From NCBI GenBank assembly GCA_045540355.1, contig JAZQHB010000070.1, positions 1 through 9,503 of the forward strand: a stretch of 9,503 nucleotides of DNA, written 5' to 3'. The notes under the pieces were generated by a model. That model had not been told where the DNA came from and searched no databases. It saw nothing but the letters and a program-made list of their open reading frames with translations. The DNA comes from RGIG2945 sp045540355. Lineage in GTDB: Bacteria; Bacillota; Clostridia; Oscillospirales; Acutalibacteraceae. A program made the translations under genes and the position numbers. Below are positions 5,327 through 9,503 of the stretch, in pieces (the stretch's first letter is position 1; each line of letters begins with the position of its first letter).

Positions 5327-5860
5327 TTAGGTAGATTCAATGAACTCTTTATAACTTCTGACATTGTTTTCGAACACAGTTTTATATACATCCATACTTG
5401 AAAATTTATCAAAGCCATATTGCTCGTTTTCTATCAATGATTGTTTGATGTTTATAACGATTTCTTTAAGTTCAGGATTAGCTAAAAGTTTCTGCTTTAT
5501 GTTCTCACTGAAATCCAAAGCTTTAGTTATGGTACAACTATCAAAAAACCAAATATCAACATTACAAAGTTCGCCTAATATTTCAGTTTCAAAGCCGTGG
5601 AACCAAACTGTCTTTCCGTCAGACACTTCTTTCTTTGCTTCATACCACATAGGGTGGAATGTATTAAGAATAAATGAGGTAAGTTCATACAGTTTTTCTG
5701 TTGACATACACTCATTGGAAACATAAATATCCAAATCGTTCCACGCCATTAAGTCCATAGCATAACTACCAACAATGTAAGGAGTGCCGTATTTATTTAA
5801 TTCATTCAGCAAACCGAAATCATAAAGCAGTTGGTCTGCATTGTTTTTATAGTTGTCCAC
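5327..5860 (-). CDS. Nucleotidyltransferase-fold protein
   Basis: This 177-aa protein shows the minimal polymerase-beta-type nucleotidyltransferase signature. It has GS at residues 31-32 (IVGSYAMDLMAW), two metal-binding acids in NDLDIYV (Asp42 and Asp44), and a third acid in CNVDIWFF (Asp102) on a later strand. The acids are complete, so nucleotide transfer to a small molecule or protein is possible. The protein is shorter than AadA-type aminoglycoside adenylyltransferases and longer than MNT antitoxins, and no HEPN partner gene is adjacent. The rest is helical and charged. The start is GTG at 5858-5860 behind AAGGTG, which overlaps the stop of the methyltransferase gene 9 nt upstream. Acceptor unknown. 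Confidence 0.75.
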   Translation of the reverse strand: MDNYKNNADQLLYDFGLLNELNKYGTPYIVGSYAMDLMAWNDLDIYVSNECMSTEKLYELTSFILNTFHPMWYEAKKEVSDGKTVWFHGFETEILGELCNVDIWFFDSCTITKALDFSENIKQKLLANPELKEIVINIKQSLIENEQYGFDKFSSMDVYKTVFENNVRSYKEFIEST

Positions 5861-5869
5861 AAATTCACC

Positions 5870-6628
5870 TTATTTCACAGCAAGTGTAGCAAAATACTGC
5901 GGATAGTATTTGCCGATTTCATTTCCGCCTTCTCTATCACGGTCTTCATACAAATCTTTGAGTATAAAACCTGCTTTCAATTGACCGCCAATTTGTTCAT
6001 CTAGGGTATGGCTGAACTGTACGCCATCACCATTTTTAGTCATTTTTTCAAGCTTCTTCTTTGGCATCTTAAGAGGATTGAACGGCAGAGGATTAACTAC
6101 TTTTAAAGGTTTCTTTTCTTCAAATAAAAAATTGATACCATTATCCATACCAGCGAGTAATCTACCTCCCTTTTTGAGTACACGGTGACACTCATTCCAG
6201 ATATGATAAACATCTTCAACATAACTATTAGAAACAGGATGAAAAATCATATCAAAACTTTCATCTTCAAATGGAAGAATTTTTGACATATCACCTTTAA
6301 TAATATCGACATTGTATCCTTCTCTTTCAGCTACCATTCTGTCTGCTTCAAGTTGCTTGTCAGAATAATCAAACACAGTACAATCTGCACCAAGTTTTGA
6401 GAATACAGGTATCTGCTGACCGCCACCACTTGCAAGTCCCAATACTTTTTTACCTTTCAAATTACCAAACCACTCGTGAGGAACGGTAATGCAAGGTGTA
6501 AGGTAAACTTCGAAATTATCTGCAGTAGTTTTTTCGTATTCTTCGTGACTTATGGGCAACGACCATTCACAGCCGTCATCTGCCCATAAATCCCAAGTTT
6601 CTGAATTTATTTTAGTATAGTCAATCAT
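5870..6628 (-). CDS. Class I SAM-dependent methyltransferase
   Basis: This 252-aa protein has a Rossmann-type methyltransferase core (Methyltransf_11-like). Motif I is VLGLASGGGQQ (62-72), with the Gly-rich loop reading ASGGG instead of the common GCGTG. The acid ending strand 2 is Asp87 in VFDYSD. GDMSKILPF (112-120) and FDMIFHPVS (125-133) follow, then the CHRVLKKGGRLL segment (147-158). The N-terminal 55 residues, including SETWDLWADDGCEWS, form a cap seen in several small-molecule methyltransferases. Substrate cannot be predicted. The ATG follows GAGG, which overlaps the TGA of the GNAT gene 9 nt upstream, consistent with coupling in the long - strand run. Confidence 0.85.
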   Translation of the reverse strand: MIDYTKINSETWDLWADDGCEWSLPISHEEYEKTTADNFEVYLTPCITVPHEWFGNLKGKKVLGLASGGGQQIPVFSKLGADCTVFDYSDKQLEADRMVAEREGYNVDIIKGDMSKILPFEDESFDMIFHPVSNSYVEDVYHIWNECHRVLKKGGRLLAGMDNGINFLFEEKKPLKVVNPLPFNPLKMPKKKLEKMTKNGDGVQFSHTLDEQIGGQLKAGFILKDLYEDRDREGGNEIGKYYPQYFATLAVK

Positions 6629-6637
6629 TTTCTTACC

Positions 6638-7267
6638 TCATTTCTTATGCAGAATATGCCACACATCATTACCGGCGAATCCACATTTTCTATATAGTGC
6701 TTCGGGATTGGTCATATTATCAACTTTGCCCGATACAGTTGCAAAATCTGCAACATCTATCATTCTGAACAGTAGTTCTGTTACTATTAACTGACCGATT
6801 TTCTTTCCTCTATATCGTGGTAATACCTGTATCCATTCTAAGATAAGCTCTTTTGTTTCAGTATCAAAATCAGCTATACCGCATCCAACATATTTGCCTG
6901 TTACATTTTCTTTAACAATAACCCACAAAGTTGCATTGTAAACAGGTGTCTTGGTATAACTTTTAATTAGTTCCTTGTTTACAGAGATGTCTGTGTATGA
7001 ATCGTTAATTATCTGCACGATTGATTTAATATCTTTTCGTGTTGCTGTGGTAATCTCAAAATCATCATTTGTGATTTTCGGTATTCCTTTGAGATTGTGA
7101 TACAACCGAAAATAGTTTTCATCAGTATAATCGGATAATATATCCTCTCTGAAATCCTTATCGTGCAGAATTTTCATATCAGGTGGTATTACAATGTTTT
7201 TTGCTTTCCAATACGGTATTGAAAGAGTACCGCAAGGGTTATTCAAATATTCGGTAAGTGTAATCAT
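6638..7267 (-). CDS. GNAT family N-acetyltransferase with N-terminal extension
   Basis: The 209-aa product has a C-terminal GNAT domain from about residue 70. It starts with FEITTATRKDIKSIVQIIND. The acetyl-CoA loop is QVLPRYRGKKIGQLIV (147-162), with R-G-K-K-I-G fitting the Q/R-x-x-G-x-G/A motif. The late motif is NPEALYRKCGF (187-197). The first 68 residues (ITLTEYLNNPCGTLSIPYW) precede the core and resemble short N-terminal modules found before GNAT domains in Clostridia; their role is unknown. The ATG overlaps the stop of the GrpB-HIT gene by 4 nt (ATGA), and GGAG lies 5 nt upstream, so translation is coupled. This raises the chance that the two proteins act in one process. Confidence 0.85.
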   Translation of the reverse strand: MITLTEYLNNPCGTLSIPYWKAKNIVIPPDMKILHDKDFREDILSDYTDENYFRLYHNLKGIPKITNDDFEITTATRKDIKSIVQIINDSYTDISVNKELIKSYTKTPVYNATLWVIVKENVTGKYVGCGIADFDTETKELILEWIQVLPRYRGKKIGQLIVTELLFRMIDVADFATVSGKVDNMTNPEALYRKCGFAGNDVWHILHKK

Positions 7268-8244
7268 TTCTTCTCCAAATTTAAATAATTTTTTATCTTT
7301 TTAAACAATATTTTTCTATCGTTATCTGATAACAGTGTTTCTTTTTTAGGATTATAATGATGACCAAATTCCACATCAACATAACTATTATCATTTATAG
7401 TTATGGCTTTATTGTATCTAGGTCTTACGTGCATATGCAAGTGTGGGTTTGGGGTGGTTGATTTATAAAAATCATTCATCAAGCAACTCCAATTACACAA
7501 GTCTGCACCTAATACATTTTTAAAACAATCTTCAAATTTCGTGATAATTTCTTTTAGTTCAATCCATTCGGACAAGTCGAGCTGGGACAGAGTTGTACAA
7601 TGCCGTTTAAGAACTACAACACATCTACCCAAATAATCTTGTTTATCAGCCAAAAACACATACCAATACACACTTTCATATAAGATGTTTTGTTTTTCTG
7701 CATCAGTAAAATTGCACCAACAACACTCTTTTTGATAACTATTTATCTCTTTGTAAATCTCTTCAATACACGGTGATTTATAAGCAATATAATCATCAAT
7801 GCTATCGGGGAATAGTTTTGCACCTTCTTCTTTCACCCTGCTATATCTCTGTACTGCCTCAGGATTATTTCTCAAATAATCTCTGAAAGCAATATGTCTG
7901 TGAAGTTCTGCTGAAAATTCAGGACAAACATATAAATGATGTTTCGGTAAATCTACATTGCCTTTGTAATCAAAAGCTTCTCTGTCTTTTATACCAAGAT
8001 TCCCTTCGTGTATGTAACCGAGAGTTGCCAACTTTTTAACCACAGTATCAAATACAGAATAGTCTTTGATAACAATATCAATGTCAATAATCGGTTTTGC
8101 AGAAAGCCCTTCAACAGATGTGCTACCGATATGTTCAATGCCGATTATTACATCATTTACTGTGGTCAAAAGATGCTGTTTAATTATCTCAAAATCCGTC
8201 TTCCATTGTTCGTTATACGGAACAACTACAACTCGTTTTGCCAT
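7264..8244 (-). CDS. GrpB-HIT fusion protein (nucleotidyltransferase-fold plus HIT hydrolase domain)
   Basis: The 326-aa protein joins two domains. Residues 1-170 are GrpB-like (UPF0157, nucleotidyltransferase fold): VVVVPYNEQW, then HIGSTSVEGLSAKPIIDIDI (38-57), with Gly40-Ser41 and the acids Asp54 and Asp56, then HHLYVC and HIAFRDYLR. Residues about 173-326 are HIT-like: C-x-x-C at 174-177 (CCWC), like the N-terminal CxFC of bacterial HIT proteins, GRCVVVLKRH (206-215), and the triad PHLHMHVRP with His268, His270 and His272. HIT enzymes hydrolyse or transfer nucleotidyl groups through a histidine intermediate. The two domains could therefore act on the same nucleotidylated compound, one adding and the other removing. 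That is inference. The frame is continuous, so this is a true fusion. GAGGTG lies 5 nt before the ATG. Confidence 0.85.
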   Translation of the reverse strand: MAKRVVVVPYNEQWKTDFEIIKQHLLTTVNDVIIGIEHIGSTSVEGLSAKPIIDIDIVIKDYSVFDTVVKKLATLGYIHEGNLGIKDREAFDYKGNVDLPKHHLYVCPEFSAELHRHIAFRDYLRNNPEAVQRYSRVKEEGAKLFPDSIDDYIAYKSPCIEEIYKEINSYQKECCWCNFTDAEKQNILYESVYWYVFLADKQDYLGRCVVVLKRHCTTLSQLDLSEWIELKEIITKFEDCFKNVLGADLCNWSCLMNDFYKSTTPNPHLHMHVRPRYNKAITINDNSYVDVEFGHHYNPKKETLLSDNDRKILFKKIKNYLNLEKK

Positions 8245-8275
8245 TTTTACACCTCTGTTATATAAGTATCACTTA

Positions 8276-9016
8276 TTATTTTCTTGCTTTTACGATCAAA
8301 AATGACGGTTTGATAAACTCATCATATAACGCAGGCCATTTCTCCATTGCCCAAGGTTGTGGTTGGGGTTCACAAACTTCCTCAATTTTGAAACCTGCTT
8401 TAGCTAAAGCGTTTATTGTATCGCTGAATGTTCTGTGGTATTTTCTTACACCATCAACATACCAATGAACATATCTTTCGCCAGGTTCATTATAATTTGA
8501 AAATGTGTATGAAACCTTTCTTCCGTTTTCATCTTTGTTGTAATGTCCGTTGCCATTTATTGTTGCGGTAATAAGCGGATGCTCTTGTGAAAACAAAAGA
8601 ACACCGTTTTCGTTAAGTAGACCGTATATATCTTTACAGAGTTTTTCAAAATCTTCAATGTAATGAAAAGCTAAAGAACTGTAAACCAAATCAAATTTCT
8701 GGTTAAGAGTTGATATATCAGTCATACTCATATTTATGTATTCAATATTTTCGTGGTGTGCTTCATCCTTTGCAACGGAAAGCATTTTTTCAGAAATATC
8801 GACACCAACGACACTACTTGCACCATTTTTTATGAATTCAATGCAATTAGCACCGCAACCACAACCTAAATCTAAAACTGTTTTTCCAGTCTGGTCTGGT
8901 AACATTTCTTTCATTGCAGGTTGTTCCAACATATTATTTGAGTTAATTTCTCTGTTTCTCAATTCGCTATAACCTGCAAAGAATGTATCATTATCATAAA
9001 TATTCTGATTGCTCAT
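8276..9016 (-). CDS. Class I SAM-dependent methyltransferase
   Basis: This 246-aa methyltransferase has a textbook SAM site. Motif I is VLDLGCGCGAN (47-57), the acid after strand 2 is Asp73 in VVGVDISEKML, and the post-I segment reads NMSMTDIS (95-102). Motif II is FDLVYSSLAFHYIED (108-122), and SQEHPLIT is at 143-150. The C-terminal part (WYVDGVRKYHRTFSD and a QPQPQPW-type stretch) probably shapes the substrate pocket. It is not closely similar to the other methyltransferase in the run, which has a different motif I and N-terminal cap, so the two are not a recent duplication. The ATG follows TAGGAG with a 6-nt gap, 13 nt after the acetyltransferase stop. A 31-nt gap leads to the GrpB-HIT gene, with no promoter or terminator in it. 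Confidence 0.87.
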   Translation of the reverse strand: MSNQNIYDNDTFFAGYSELRNREINSNNMLEQPAMKEMLPDQTGKTVLDLGCGCGANCIEFIKNGASSVVGVDISEKMLSVAKDEAHHENIEYINMSMTDISTLNQKFDLVYSSLAFHYIEDFEKLCKDIYGLLNENGVLLFSQEHPLITATINGNGHYNKDENGRKVSYTFSNYNEPGERYVHWYVDGVRKYHRTFSDTINALAKAGFKIEEVCEPQPQPWAMEKWPALYDEFIKPSFLIVKARK

Positions 9017-9029
9017 AGTAAACTCCTAA

Positions 9030-9503
9030 TTATAAATACTTCTGCATATAAACTAAATTCTGATATGTACCGTCTTTGATTTTGAAAAATTTCGGTTCTA
9101 TCGATATAACTTGAAACCCGAATTTCTCATAAAGTGCTTTAGCTCGGTTGTTTCCCTCGATAAATTCAAGGTCAACAATTTCTGTACCATCGTGTTCTTC
9201 TGCAGCTTTTACCAGTTCTTTAAACATTGCTGAACCAATACCAATATTCCAATACTTTTTCTGAAGAGCGATACCTACTGTTGCTCTATGGGAAGTCTTG
9301 CTACCGGTCTTAAAAGTGATGTCACAGTTGCCTGCAATTACACCATCTACATAACAAGCAATAAACAAGGTGTTCTGACTTTCACGAACATTATGAATAA
9401 ATTTCTCTTCACTTTCTACAGTAACACTCTCCCAATCTTCAACTGTGCGAGAAAGAAACTCTGTTTCACCACTGGAAGTTTTAATACTGTTAAGTAACAT
9501 TTC
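9030..9503 (-). CDS. GNAT family N-acetyltransferase, 5' end beyond the window
   Basis: The visible part reads to the right edge. ATG at 9498-9500 is present, but the codon before it is GAA and the frame stays open. Related proteins begin with a segment such as IRxAxxxDAExLLN before the ETxFL motif seen here (GETEFL, 11-16 of the visible part), so the real start probably lies a few codons outside. The acetyl-CoA loop is KKYWNIGIGSAM (81-92), the strand IVDLEFIEGNNRA (108-120) and the late motif ALYEKFGF (122-129). These are standard GNAT features of the SpeG/RimI-like group. It is the first visible gene of the - strand run and sits 13 nt before a methyltransferase gene. Substrate unknown. Confidence 0.83.
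   Translation of the reverse strand, partial: EMLLNSIKTSSGETEFLSRTVEDWESVTVESEEKFIHNVRESQNTLFIACYVDGVIAGNCDITFKTGSKTSHRATVGIALQKKYWNIGIGSAMFKELVKAAEEHDGTEIVDLEFIEGNNRAKALYEKFGFQVISIEPKFFKIKDGTYQNLVYMQKYL

Noticed and set aside
5327..5860. MNT/HEPN toxin-antitoxin pair
   Set aside because: The nucleotidyltransferase-like protein is larger than typical MNT antitoxins, and neither neighbour has a HEPN motif.
8008..8468. Several overlapping + strand frames
   Set aside because: All lie antisense to the GrpB-HIT and methyltransferase genes and show no motifs.
3338..9503. Integron-type cassette array with attC sites
   Set aside because: Gaps between genes are only -4 to 31 nt with no conserved inverted repeats, so there is no room for attC sites and no integrase is present.
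1..9503. CRISPR array, tRNA or rRNA genes
   Set aside because: No regularly spaced repeats, cloverleaf-like segment or rRNA-like sequence was seen on either strand.

Overview
The window looks like low-GC DNA from a gut-type Clostridia (Oscillospiraceae/Lachnospiraceae-like). This is inferred from strong purine-rich ribosome binding sites, AT-rich codon use, a RepA_N-type replication protein typical of Firmicutes plasmids and conjugative elements, and a Firmicutes-style LexA-like repressor. No rRNA, tRNA, CRISPR array or complete transposase is visible.

Region 1 (1-715, + strand): the last codons of a probable upstream gene overlap the start of a GNAT acetyltransferase gene, which ends in a clean intrinsic terminator. 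Region 2 (716-2291): a decayed mobile-element module on the - strand. It holds a shortened RepA_N replication initiator with signs of frame disruption at both ends, a basic 145-aa protein of unknown function with an AT-hook-like start, a perfect palindrome just ahead of the rep ribosome binding site, two possible gene remnants, and a very long hairpin terminator. Region 3 (2292-3253, - strand): a LexA/S24-type self-cleaving repressor and a translationally coupled zinc-ribbon protein, transcribed from a well-formed promoter with a perfect 15-nt palindromic operator just downstream of the -10 box.

Region 4 (3286-9503, - strand): a tightly packed run of nine genes ending in an intrinsic terminator. 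In transcription order they are: GNAT acetyltransferase (runs off the window edge), SAM methyltransferase, GrpB-HIT fusion, GNAT acetyltransferase, second SAM methyltransferase, nucleotidyltransferase-fold protein, P-loop kinase-like protein, family-6 uracil/hypoxanthine-DNA glycosylase, and APH-like phosphotransferase. Gaps are from -4 to 31 nt, and no promoter or terminator is seen inside, so the run is probably one transcript. Most products belong to families that transfer a small group (acetyl, methyl, phosphate or nucleotidyl) to small molecules, as antibiotic-modifying enzymes do. Two are linked to nucleic acids or nucleotides (the glycosylase and the HIT half of the fusion). No specific substrate can be read from the sequence.

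The most unusual points are the GrpB-HIT fusion, the chemical variety of the nine-gene run beside a decayed replication module, and the LexA-like repressor with a Cys-Gly cleavage site and a non-standard operator.
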